A DNA stretch of 7,560 bases from NCBI GenBank assembly GCA_023429845.1, contig JAEZCY010000237.1, positions 1 through 7,560 of the forward strand, given 5' to 3'. The position numbers and the translations under genes are program-made. Shown here piece by piece: positions 1 to 7,433 of this stretch. A model generated the notes under the pieces. It worked only from the letters and a program-made list of their open reading frames with translations, searched no databases and was not told where the DNA came from. How positions within the stretch are numbered: the first letter of the stretch is position 1; every line of letters begins with the position of its first letter. Source of the stretch: Acidobacteriota bacterium. GTDB taxonomy: Bacteria > Acidobacteriota > Vicinamibacteria > Vicinamibacterales > Vicinamibacteraceae.

Positions 1-258
1 TTCACCAACCTCAACCTCACCGACATGGAGACCTGCTACAAGGTCTTCCGCCGCGAGGTCATCCAGCAGATCACGATCGAGGAGAACCGCTTCGGCTTCG
101 AGCCGGAGATCACCGCCAAGCTCTCGAAGCTGCGCCTGCGCATCTACGAGGTCGGCATCTCTTATTCCGGACGCACCTACGAAGAAGGCAAGAAGATTGG
201 CTGGAGGGACGGCGTCCGCGCCATCTGGTGCATCGTCAAATACAACCTGCTGCGCTGA
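1..258 (+). CDS. Family 2 glycosyltransferase, C-terminal part (5' end outside window)
   Basis: The frame is open from the first base to a TGA at 256-258 and gives 85 residues. The ATG at position 25 is internal, because the upstream codons read FTNLNLTD and continue the family consensus. Seen: the ending typical of GT2 enzymes related to dolichol-/undecaprenyl-phosphate sugar transferases, namely D-x-E-T-C-Y-K-x-F-R-R, then RFGFEPE (about residues 32-38), then an IYEVGISY-type strand, then GRTYEEGKKIGWRDG, and W-C-I-V-K-Y before the stop. Such enzymes move a sugar from a nucleotide donor to a polyprenyl phosphate at the inner face of the cytoplasmic membrane, supplying glycan assembly. The catalytic DxD region lies off the left edge and cannot be checked. 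The fragment has no C-terminal membrane segment, so it resembles the soluble or peripheral forms. It converges on the outer-membrane protein gene and is not part of that operon. Family assignment is firm; donor and acceptor are unknown. Confidence 0.88.
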   Translation, partial: FTNLNLTDMETCYKVFRREVIQQITIEENRFGFEPEITAKLSKLRLRIYEVGISYSGRTYEEGKKIGWRDGVRAIWCIVKYNLLR

Positions 259-279
259 CCCATTGTCCTTTTTCCTTTC
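259..279. other. Short convergent intergenic spacer
   Basis: These 21 bases separate the stop codons of two convergent genes. On the plus strand the stretch is pyrimidine-rich and holds a T-rich run (about 266-279), which could help transcripts of the glycosyltransferase stop. I see no GC-rich inverted repeat in front of it. Read on the minus strand it is a purine run without a U-tract, so no intrinsic terminator for the Omp85 transcript is visible here. Confidence 0.6.
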
Positions 280-3200
280 TCAGAACGCCTGTCCCACCGT
301 GATGTGCAGCGCGGTACGTCCCTCACGCGAGCCGCCGGCGAATGTCTGCCTGTCGAGCTTGAAGCCGAGATCCACGCGAATGGGCCCGATGGGCGACAGG
401 TAGCGAAGCCCCACGCCGGTGGTCGTGCGGATCGCGCCGAGGTCGAGATCCGACACGCGCAGGAACACGTTGCCCGCGTCCACGAACGCCGCAGCGACGA
501 GCCCGCGCCACACGGGCACCCGCAGTTCGCTGTTGAAGACGAGCAACGCATTGCCGCCGGTCGGGAGCCCGTTGCGGTCCAGCGTCGACCGCTCGCCCAG
601 CCGGTCCTCGGCAAAGCCGCGCACCGTGTTGGCCCCGCCGGCGAAGAAGCGTTCCGCTGCCGGCAGGTCGGTCACCACGTCGACCAGCGCGATGCCGTCG
701 GGGCCGACCAGTTCCTGCCCCTCCTCCCCGAGTCGCGGCAACTCGCGCGGCAGCCCGCGCGCGAGCCCCACTCGGGCCCCGCCGGCGATCACGACCCGGC
801 GCGTGCCGGGCAGTCGCCGGTACAGGAACCCCTGGAGCAGTGTCTTGGCAAAGCCGACTTCAGACCCGATTGATCGGCCTGCGATCTCCGCGTCGACGCC
901 GACGAACGACCCTCGGACGGGGTCCAGCGGGTCGTCCCGCGTATCGCGCAGCACCGAGCTGGTGACCGAGGAGATTCGCACTTGTGGGAACAGCCGGTCC
1001 ACGATGAGCTGATCCTCGGGGTCGATGCGCGCGTCGTACAGTTCCGTGCGTCCGACGCCGTAGCGCGCGACGAACGTCGTGTGCTCGCCGAACAGCCGCG
1101 ACCAATCGACGCGCGCCTGCTGCCGCCGGAAGCTGAAGCTCGAACGGGTCGCCTGCTCCACGAACGCCGTCACGTCGAGATTGGCGCTGTCGAGGAAGGC
1201 GCGAGGTTCGCGCCACGTGCCCAGGAGACGGTACTCGTTGAATGCGAGCCCGGTGCCGTCGCGCTCGGCATCGCCCGGGAAGTCGCGCGGGCGCAGGCTG
1301 CCGCGCAGGAACACGTTCACCGATCGGTTCTTTCCCCACAGGTTGCGGCGACCGGCCTCGAAGAAGCCGCGCGCCGCCATCTCGAAGTCCTCGCTCAGAT
1401 TGCCCGAGTCATTGGTCGTCCGGAGCCGCTGTCCGCCCTGCAGGCCCGCGCCGTATCCGATCGTCGTGACCGGGGCCTCCTCGACGGTGACGATCACGTC
1501 GTGGGCGCTGACGTTGGCCTCGCCGACGTCGACGATGCGCACGCTGCGGAACAGACCGAGGGCAGTCAATCGTCGCTGGCTCTCGAACACCCGGCTCAAG
1601 CCGAACGGCTCGCCGCTGGCGATCCGCAACTCGCGCCGAATCGTGTCCTGACTCGTGCGCACGTTGCCGATGACGATGATGCGGTCGACGATCGTCTGGC
1701 GCCCCTCGGTGAGCACGAACGTGACGAGGATGTCGCCGGGCGACGCGCCGCTCTCGAGGCGCGCTTCGATCTGGGCCTGTCGGTACCCCTGATCGAGATA
1801 GCGGCGCAACACGGCTTCGCGACTCGCCACGACGGCAGCCGTGGAGAACGGCTGGCCGGGTGCGATGGTGAGCAGCGTCCGGAGGGCGCCTTCCTCGAGG
1901 GCCTCCACGCCCTCGAAGGCGACCTGCGTCACCGTGGCGCGGGCGCCCTCGACGACCCGCAGGCGGATGCCGAGCGCACCAGGCACGTCGGCCGACAGGG
2001 ACGGGGCACTCACGTCCACGAGCGCCTGCTCGACGCGCGCCGCCGGGAAGCCGCTGTTCTGATACAGCTGCGTGATCGACTGCACGCCCTGCGCGAGCAC
2101 GGACGGCGAGAACACGTCGCCGCGCTGAATCTGGATGCGTTCGCGCAAGATCGGTTCCGGCAGGGCCTGTGCCCCGCCCAGCACCAGATCCTCGACGCGA
2201 TACTGCCGGCCCCTCGCAATCGTGAACACGACGTCGAGGCCCGTGCTCGTCTGCCGGCGCACGTACGACACGCGGGCGCGCCAGTAGCCGCGCTCCTGCA
2301 GCCAGCTGGTGATGCGGGCGCGGGAGTCCTCGAGCAGGTCCTCGTCCACGCTCGCCTCCTCGCGCACGGGCACGAGCTCGCGGCGCACCGCCTCGGGAAG
2401 CGCATCGCCTTCGAAGGACAGCGAGACGCGCGGGCCGCGGGTGATGTCCACGGTGAGGTCGATCGTCGCCTGCCGCTCACCTGGCACCGGCGTCGTGCGC
2501 ACGACGGCTTCGTAGTAGCCGTCCGCGCGCAGCCGTTCGGTGTACCGATGCACGCGCGCCTCGAGCTCGCGTACGTCGTAGGGCATGCCCGGGTCGAGGT
2601 CGAGTCCGGCCGCCGCCGCGGCCTGCCCGTTGTCGGGCAGGCCCGTCACGGTCACGCGCCCGAGATGCCAGCGGGGCCCGGGATCGCCCAGCACGACGAG
2701 CGTGACGACGCCGCGTCGCCGCGTCGGTTCGACTCGCGTGGCCAGGGTCGGCTGGAGATGCCCGTGCGCGCCGAGCAGGTCCTGCACGATGGCCACCGCC
2801 TCGGTCGCACGCGTCACCGGCGGGGCGGCGCCGAGTCGATCCCGCACGGTTCTCGTAATCTCGCCGCCGAACGTCCTGAGTTCCCCCTCGACCACCACGT
2901 CGCCGATGCGTTGCGCGGAGGTCAGCTCCACGCGCAACCGGACGGCGTCGCCCATGGGCTCGGCGTACACGTCGATGGTGGCGAACCGGCCGAGGTGCAC
3001 GAGATGCTCGATGGACGAGCGCACGCGGCCCGCCTCGAGCAGCTGCCCGGTCTGGACGTCAAGCAGGCGGGTGACCTGGGGGTCGTCCACGGTGGCGCCG
3101 TCGAGCACCACCTGCACGCCCGTGATCGGGCGTCCCTGGAGATCGACGGCCGGAGGTGGCTGCGCGGAGGCCGCCGCCGGCGTGACGGCCGCCGCCGCGG

Positions 3201-3282
3201 GCTGGGCGTGGACGACGGGGCAGGTGCCGAGTGCGGCCAGCGCCACAAGCGCCGCAAGCGCGGGAGCGAGGCGTGTCGGCAT
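280..3282 (-). CDS. Omp85-superfamily outer membrane assembly protein (BamA/TamA family) with seven POTRA repeats
   Basis: Encodes 1000 residues from an ATG at 3282-3280. An in-frame start at 3348 would add 22 Arg-rich residues ahead of the signal peptide and run into tamB, so 3282 is preferred. Seen in order: a signal peptide (residues 1-26, hydrophobic core 6-19, likely cleavage after VHA); an Ala/Pro-rich linker (27-47); seven POTRA-like repeats at about 53-124, 125-204, 205-284, 285-359, 360-447, 448-528 and 529-603; then a barrel from about 605 to the end. Barrel hallmarks are RDTRDDPLDPVRG (779-791), the loop-6 VRGF motif (887-890), AAFVDAGNVF (931-940), PIGPIRVDLGF (964-974) and a C-terminal Phe typical of an outer-membrane beta-signal. 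The family inserts or exports proteins at the outer membrane. E. coli TamA has three POTRAs in about 577 residues and BamA five in about 810, so this protein is long. Its neighbour tamB makes a TamA-like role more likely than BamA, but the many POTRAs leave that open. No Shine-Dalgarno is seen; translation is probably coupled to tamB. Confidence 0.93.
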   Translation of the reverse strand: MPTRLAPALAALVALAALGTCPVVHAQPAAAAVTPAAASAQPPPAVDLQGRPITGVQVVLDGATVDDPQVTRLLDVQTGQLLEAGRVRSSIEHLVHLGRFATIDVYAEPMGDAVRLRVELTSAQRIGDVVVEGELRTFGGEITRTVRDRLGAAPPVTRATEAVAIVQDLLGAHGHLQPTLATRVEPTRRRGVVTLVVLGDPGPRWHLGRVTVTGLPDNGQAAAAAGLDLDPGMPYDVRELEARVHRYTERLRADGYYEAVVRTTPVPGERQATIDLTVDITRGPRVSLSFEGDALPEAVRRELVPVREEASVDEDLLEDSRARITSWLQERGYWRARVSYVRRQTSTGLDVVFTIARGRQYRVEDLVLGGAQALPEPILRERIQIQRGDVFSPSVLAQGVQSITQLYQNSGFPAARVEQALVDVSAPSLSADVPGALGIRLRVVEGARATVTQVAFEGVEALEEGALRTLLTIAPGQPFSTAAVVASREAVLRRYLDQGYRQAQIEARLESGASPGDILVTFVLTEGRQTIVDRIIVIGNVRTSQDTIRRELRIASGEPFGLSRVFESQRRLTALGLFRSVRIVDVGEANVSAHDVIVTVEEAPVTTIGYGAGLQGGQRLRTTNDSGNLSEDFEMAARGFFEAGRRNLWGKNRSVNVFLRGSLRPRDFPGDAERDGTGLAFNEYRLLGTWREPRAFLDSANLDVTAFVEQATRSSFSFRRQQARVDWSRLFGEHTTFVARYGVGRTELYDARIDPEDQLIVDRLFPQVRISSVTSSVLRDTRDDPLDPVRGSFVGVDAEIAGRSIGSEVGFAKTLLQGFLYRRLPGTRRVVIAGGARVGLARGLPRELPRLGEEGQELVGPDGIALVDVVTDLPAAERFFAGGANTVRGFAEDRLGERSTLDRNGLPTGGNALLVFNSELRVPVWRGLVAAAFVDAGNVFLRVSDLDLGAIRTTTGVGLRYLSPIGPIRVDLGFKLDRQTFAGGSREGRTALHITVGQAF

Positions 3283-3284
3283 CA
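3280..3284 (-). promoter_or_regulatory. TGATG stop-start overlap between tamB and the Omp85 gene
   Basis: On the minus strand these five bases read TGATG: the TGA ends tamB and the ATG starts the Omp85 gene, sharing the A. The roughly 15 bases upstream have no purine-rich ribosome-binding site. Seen: the overlap. Inferred: the downstream gene is translated by termination-reinitiation, which would link the amounts of the two partner proteins. Confidence 0.75.
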
Positions 3285-6200
3285 GAAGATATGTCGCACG
3301 CGCACGTCCACGGCGTAGGTGTCGTCCTCGTTCTGCGACACGATCCACGACAGCCTGTCGCTTTGCGTGAACTCGAGCAGGATCAGCTGGTCGCGCTGTT
3401 CGGACGTGAGCAACTGCGCGTACGTGAGGTAGAGCCGCTCGCTGATCCGCTTGCCGATGGTGAGGCGCGCCCCGGGATTGAGCCGCGACGACTGCTGCCC
3501 GAAGTTGGCGAGCGACGGCGTGATCTGCACCGAGTCCACGCCGAGCGCCTGCTCGGCGACGCGGCTCACGTTCTGCGAGATCGGGCTCGCGAGCAGCCTC
3601 GCCGCGCGGGCGGCAATGAGATCCTGCTCGGTCTGGTTGGGCGCGCGAAGGGCGCGCAATTCGGCGTTCACCGGGTCTCGGACGTCGCCGAACAGCAGCG
3701 CCATGATGTCCACCGCGTTGAGCGGCGGGTCGGACGTCAGGTCGAACACGAACCGATCCGGCGTGCCCGAGACGCGGAACGTGACGTTGTAGATCTGCCC
3801 GGGCACCTGTGCGCGGGTTTCGGCCTCGATGTCGAAGAACGGCTCGATCCGCGTCGGGTTCGAGAAGTCCACCACGCCACGACGCACGTTGTATCGCTTG
3901 CCCTCGAAGAACACCTCGCCACGCTCGATCTCGGCGCGACCGAACAGCTGCGGTCGATCATAGGTGCCGCGCAGGGTCAGATCCGCGCTCGACACGAGCC
4001 GCGCCGCGTTGTTGGCGATGCGCAGCGTGGACGGCGCCTCCACGCGGATGTCGAACCGCAGCGGATAGCCGGACTCGGTCGCTGCGGCAAGCCCGCCGGT
4101 GACGCCGGTGGCGGCCATTCCGAACACCCCGGTGCCGCTCGTGTCCAGCGCGCGCGTCAGCACGGCGTCCCGCACCTGCACCGTCCCGCTCAGCGTCGGC
4201 TGCGCCACCGGGCCGCGCAGCGCCAGGTCTGCGTCCACGACCGACCGGAAACCTTCCGGGTAGCGGATGCGCATTTCGTATCCTGCGGCGGTGATGTTGA
4301 ACTCGCTCGGTGTGAGTCCCGCAAACATCACCCGCCCGCCGAAGCGGACGGGGCCGCCCCCCAGCCGCGCCGTCACGCCCTCGAGCGACGCCCCACCCGT
4401 GTCGAACCGCACGGTGCCGTTGATGGACTCGAGCGAGTGTGGCAACCCGCCATACCGCAGCCGCCCGTCGGTGATGACCGCGCTGCCGCCGACGACCGGC
4501 GTGCGCCAGGGGCCGCTGATCTCGGCCGACACCTCGGCCGCGCCCGATGCTCGCACGTCCTGCAGCGCGCCCTGAAGCAGGCCGAGATTGGCGTCGCCGA
4601 GCAGGCGGACGCTCATGCGCTCGCTGTCGAGCCGCACGTCGCCGGCCACCTCGAGGCTCGTACCGTCGCCGACGAGCCGCATCCGCTCGATCTCGATGCG
4701 GCCGTCCGACAGGGCCAGTCTGAGCGGACCGTCGTTCCGGATCTGGTAGTCGATCAACTGCAGGCGGAGCGCGTCGATGCGCAGGTCGCCCTGCAGCCGC
4801 GACGACTCGGCCAACGGCCCGACCAGCCGCATCGTCCCCGTTCCCACCATCGTCGTCAGCGGCGAGAACGTCGGCGAGAAGGCACGAATGTAAGGATCGA
4901 GTGACGTGTTGGCGAACGTCAGCGTGATGTCGGCATCCGCATCGTCATCGAACGGCAGGCGTCCGGTGCCGGAAACCGCCAGGCGCGACGACGCCATCTC
5001 GAGCGCCTCGATGAACATCTGCCGCTCGCGAATCGACAGCTGCGCGGTGACCTGCCCCACGCCTTCGTCGCCAACGTAGAGGTCGTCGATGGCCGCCTGC
5101 ACGGCGTAGTGCGGCTGCGCGAAGGTCGACTCGCCCTGGGCGACCAGCCGCAGCGAACCCGTGAGGGGCACGCCGTCCCACGTGAGGGCCCGCACGTGCT
5201 CGACGGGAATGCCCCGCCCCTCGACCTTGAAGCGATACGCACCCGCCCATGCGACGTACGCCGAGCCTTTCAGGTGTCCGCCCGACTTGGCGATGACGAT
5301 GTCGTCAAGGTGCACGCCGTCGCCGTCGAAGCGCAGCGCCGAGGTCGCCGAGTCGAAGGGCTCGTCATAGGCCACGCCGCCTGCAAGGCGCAGGCGCCCG
5401 AGTCCGACCGGCCCCCGGTAGTCGCCCTGCAGCTGGAAGTCGCCCGACAGCGGCCCGTCCACTGGGTAGTCGTCGAGGGCAAACGCGCGCCGCAGGTCGC
5501 GCAGGGGCCAGTCGTGCAGCTGAATGCGCGCGCGAATCTCCTCCCCTTCGTCACGACGCGGAAACCCGAGCGAGAAGCGCCCGCTGACGCGCATCCGCCC
5601 GTCGCCCTGCTCGACTTCGGCGTCCTCGATGTCCACGTAGCTGTTCTCGATCACCAGCGCGGTGCGGCCACTGCCCCACGTCACGCCCCAGCCGTACAGA
5701 TTGCGGCCGTGGAACTGGCCCTCGATGCGCGGCGCCTTGAAGCGACCGGTCATGCGGCCGTCGAACGTGCCCGTGCCGCCAACCGCCACGGGCCGCGTCG
5801 GCGCTCCGGATGCCGTCATGATGCCGGCCAGCAGCTTGTCGCTCTCCTGCCAGTCCCGGCTCGTGACCCGGAACGCGAAGTCGGACGCCTCGCCCGACGT
5901 CGTCGTGCCGCTGAACTCGACATACGTCTCGGGCGTCGCCACGTAGCTGCGCGCGACGTCGATGCGGGCGCCCCGGTAGCGATATCGGAGCTCGGCCTCG
6001 ACCGGTACCCGCCCGAGCGGGGCGTCCCTGTCGAGCGGCTCCGGTTCCCGCGTGTCAAGGGCGAGGTCGATCAGCTCCCGTCCCTGCATACGGCGGCCCT
6101 CGGGAGCGCTGACGATCATCTCGCCGTCGCCGGTACGAAGGTCGAACCGTCCGGAAGGGAAGTCGAGGAGGTGCCGGCCATCGGCGCGGCCGGCGACCTC

Positions 6201-7433
6201 CATGCCGTCGAGGCCCACCAGCCGCGACACCTGCTCGACGTCCACGCCGGTATAGCGGGCGTCGAGTCGCTGGTGTGCGGGCGTGCTGGCGCCGAGCGGC
6301 GCATATCGATAGTTCAGCGCCAGCTGTCCACCGGCAAAGCCCATCGCCGACTCGGTGACCTCGAAGCGATCGCGCGTCCAGACCAGCGCGCCCCGGAGGT
6401 CGCTGAAGGGGAACGCGTTCAGCTGCGCCCGTTCGCTGGTGAACCGCCCCTGGAGTTCGCGGAAGTCCTTCGCGAGCGAGAACCGGCCGGCGAACTGGCC
6501 CGTTCCGCCCAGCGTGAACTCACGGCCCGCGAAGAACAGCTCCTTCAACCGCGGAAAGTCCATGGACGATTGCAGGATGTCGTACGTCTGCTCGGGCCAG
6601 CGAGCGATGTTCACGTCGCCACGGACGACGGACGTCGAACCGTCGGCCTGAAGCTCGATGCGCGGCAGCGTGACGTGCCCTCCATCGATGAGGAATTCGC
6701 TGGTGACTCGCGCCCACATCGGCTGGAACTGCTGGATCTGGATGACGCCGTCGTCGAAGCGCACGGTGCCGCGGTAGTGATCGCTCTTGGCGATCGTCAG
6801 CTCGAGGTTGCGCGCATCCACGCTCCACGGGGTCACGTGGTCGGTGAAGAGGACGCGGCCCCGGGTACCGGTGAACTGGCGCAGCGTGGTCACGAAGCGC
6901 TTCGGGCCGGACGATTTCGGGATGTTGATCCGAGGGAAGTTGTGACGCCCGTTCGCGAACGTCTCGATGGTCATCGTCCAGTCGCGCATGGACACGTGCT
7001 GGATGACGAGCTCGCCGGTGACGATGGACCACCAGGGCATGCCCACGGTGATGCGCTCGGCCGTGAAGAACGGCGCGTCGGCTGGCCCGAGCCCCTCGAC
7101 GCGCAGGTCGTCGATGACGAACTCGCCGCGCAGCAGCCGGACCGAGAGCGTGCCGATGTGCAGCGGACGTTGCAGCCACTTGCTGCCCTCGCGCTCGGCG
7201 CGGCCGCGAAGACTCGGACCGAGATCGACGGCAAGCAGCGAGACGAGCGCAGCGGCGACCGACGCGACGAGCAGCGCGGAGATCCACCTGCCGAGATGGA
7301 GTGCGACGCGACGCTTGCGCCCACGGGCCCGTGGCGGGGCCGGATCGGATCCGGCGTCGGGAGCCGCGCCGTCGCCGGCCGGCTGGATCTCCACGTCGTC
7401 GGGCGGCTGGGGCGGGTCCTGAGGCACCGTCAC
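3282..7433 (-). CDS. tamB: TamB, inner-membrane-anchored translocation/assembly module and lipid-transport protein
   Basis: Encodes 1383 residues from a GTG at 7433, or 1381 from a better-placed GTG at 7427. Seen: a Pro/Asp-rich N-terminal tail (1-34), a basic cluster RARGRKRR (35-42), one membrane segment at about 49-69, an AsmA-like start (about 88-170, including a G-x-F-x-I-D-D-L strand), then a long beta-rich body without Cys-rich or enzymatic motifs. The C-terminal TamB/DUF490 domain occupies about 1040-1383. Its signatures are FEGKRYNVRRGVVDFSNP (from 1176), SDPPLNAVDIMALLFGD (1234-1250) and a final amphipathic strand ending RVRHIF. A motif of the form G-x(4-7)-P, usually followed by a strand, recurs at 563, 670, 767, 872, 974, 1074 and 1156. 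Known family: E. coli TamB (about 1259 residues) spans the periplasm, binds TamA, aids outer-membrane protein assembly, and with YhdP and YdbH carries phospholipid to the outer membrane through a hydrophobic groove. The overlapping Omp85 gene is the expected partner. Identification is strong; the cargo is not known. Confidence 0.93.
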   Translation of the reverse strand: MTVPQDPPQPPDDVEIQPAGDGAAPDAGSDPAPPRARGRKRRVALHLGRWISALLVASVAAALVSLLAVDLGPSLRGRAEREGSKWLQRPLHIGTLSVRLLRGEFVIDDLRVEGLGPADAPFFTAERITVGMPWWSIVTGELVIQHVSMRDWTMTIETFANGRHNFPRINIPKSSGPKRFVTTLRQFTGTRGRVLFTDHVTPWSVDARNLELTIAKSDHYRGTVRFDDGVIQIQQFQPMWARVTSEFLIDGGHVTLPRIELQADGSTSVVRGDVNIARWPEQTYDILQSSMDFPRLKELFFAGREFTLGGTGQFAGRFSLAKDFRELQGRFTSERAQLNAFPFSDLRGALVWTRDRFEVTESAMGFAGGQLALNYRYAPLGASTPAHQRLDARYTGVDVEQVSRLVGLDGMEVAGRADGRHLLDFPSGRFDLRTGDGEMIVSAPEGRRMQGRELIDLALDTREPEPLDRDAPLGRVPVEAELRYRYRGARIDVARSYVATPETYVEFSGTTTSGEASDFAFRVTSRDWQESDKLLAGIMTASGAPTRPVAVGGTGTFDGRMTGRFKAPRIEGQFHGRNLYGWGVTWGSGRTALVIENSYVDIEDAEVEQGDGRMRVSGRFSLGFPRRDEGEEIRARIQLHDWPLRDLRRAFALDDYPVDGPLSGDFQLQGDYRGPVGLGRLRLAGGVAYDEPFDSATSALRFDGDGVHLDDIVIAKSGGHLKGSAYVAWAGAYRFKVEGRGIPVEHVRALTWDGVPLTGSLRLVAQGESTFAQPHYAVQAAIDDLYVGDEGVGQVTAQLSIRERQMFIEALEMASSRLAVSGTGRLPFDDDADADITLTFANTSLDPYIRAFSPTFSPLTTMVGTGTMRLVGPLAESSRLQGDLRIDALRLQLIDYQIRNDGPLRLALSDGRIEIERMRLVGDGTSLEVAGDVRLDSERMSVRLLGDANLGLLQGALQDVRASGAAEVSAEISGPWRTPVVGGSAVITDGRLRYGGLPHSLESINGTVRFDTGGASLEGVTARLGGGPVRFGGRVMFAGLTPSEFNITAAGYEMRIRYPEGFRSVVDADLALRGPVAQPTLSGTVQVRDAVLTRALDTSGTGVFGMAATGVTGGLAAATESGYPLRFDIRVEAPSTLRIANNAARLVSSADLTLRGTYDRPQLFGRAEIERGEVFFEGKRYNVRRGVVDFSNPTRIEPFFDIEAETRAQVPGQIYNVTFRVSGTPDRFVFDLTSDPPLNAVDIMALLFGDVRDPVNAELRALRAPNQTEQDLIAARAARLLASPISQNVSRVAEQALGVDSVQITPSLANFGQQSSRLNPGARLTIGKRISERLYLTYAQLLTSEQRDQLILLEFTQSDRLSWIVSQNEDDTYAVDVRVRHIF

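Noticed and set aside
25..27. ATG as the start of a small 77-residue gene
   Set aside because: The frame is open upstream to the window edge, and the residues before it continue the glycosyltransferase consensus.
3217..3231. Possible lipoprotein lipobox (LGTC) in the Omp85 signal peptide
   Set aside because: Thr directly before the Cys does not fit the lipobox, which needs a small residue such as Gly or Ala there. A normal signal-peptidase I site (VHA) follows a few residues later.
982..3318. A 778-codon stop-free plus-strand frame opposite the Omp85 gene
   Set aside because: It lies in exact codon register with the sense gene, where stops would need TTA, CTA or TCA sense codons, which are rare in GC-rich genes. 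The product is Arg/His/Ala-rich with no recognisable domain, while the sense frame has clear family motifs throughout.
3283..3348. Upstream in-frame start for the Omp85 gene, adding 22 residues
   Set aside because: It would bury the signal peptide behind an Arg-rich leader and overlap tamB by 66 bases. The ATG at 3282 gives a standard signal peptide directly.
3231..4904. A 557-codon stop-free plus-strand frame opposite tamB and the tamB/Omp85 junction
   Set aside because: Again in exact codon register with tamB and explained by the scarcity of TTA, CTA and TCA codons. The composition is Arg/His-rich with no domain.
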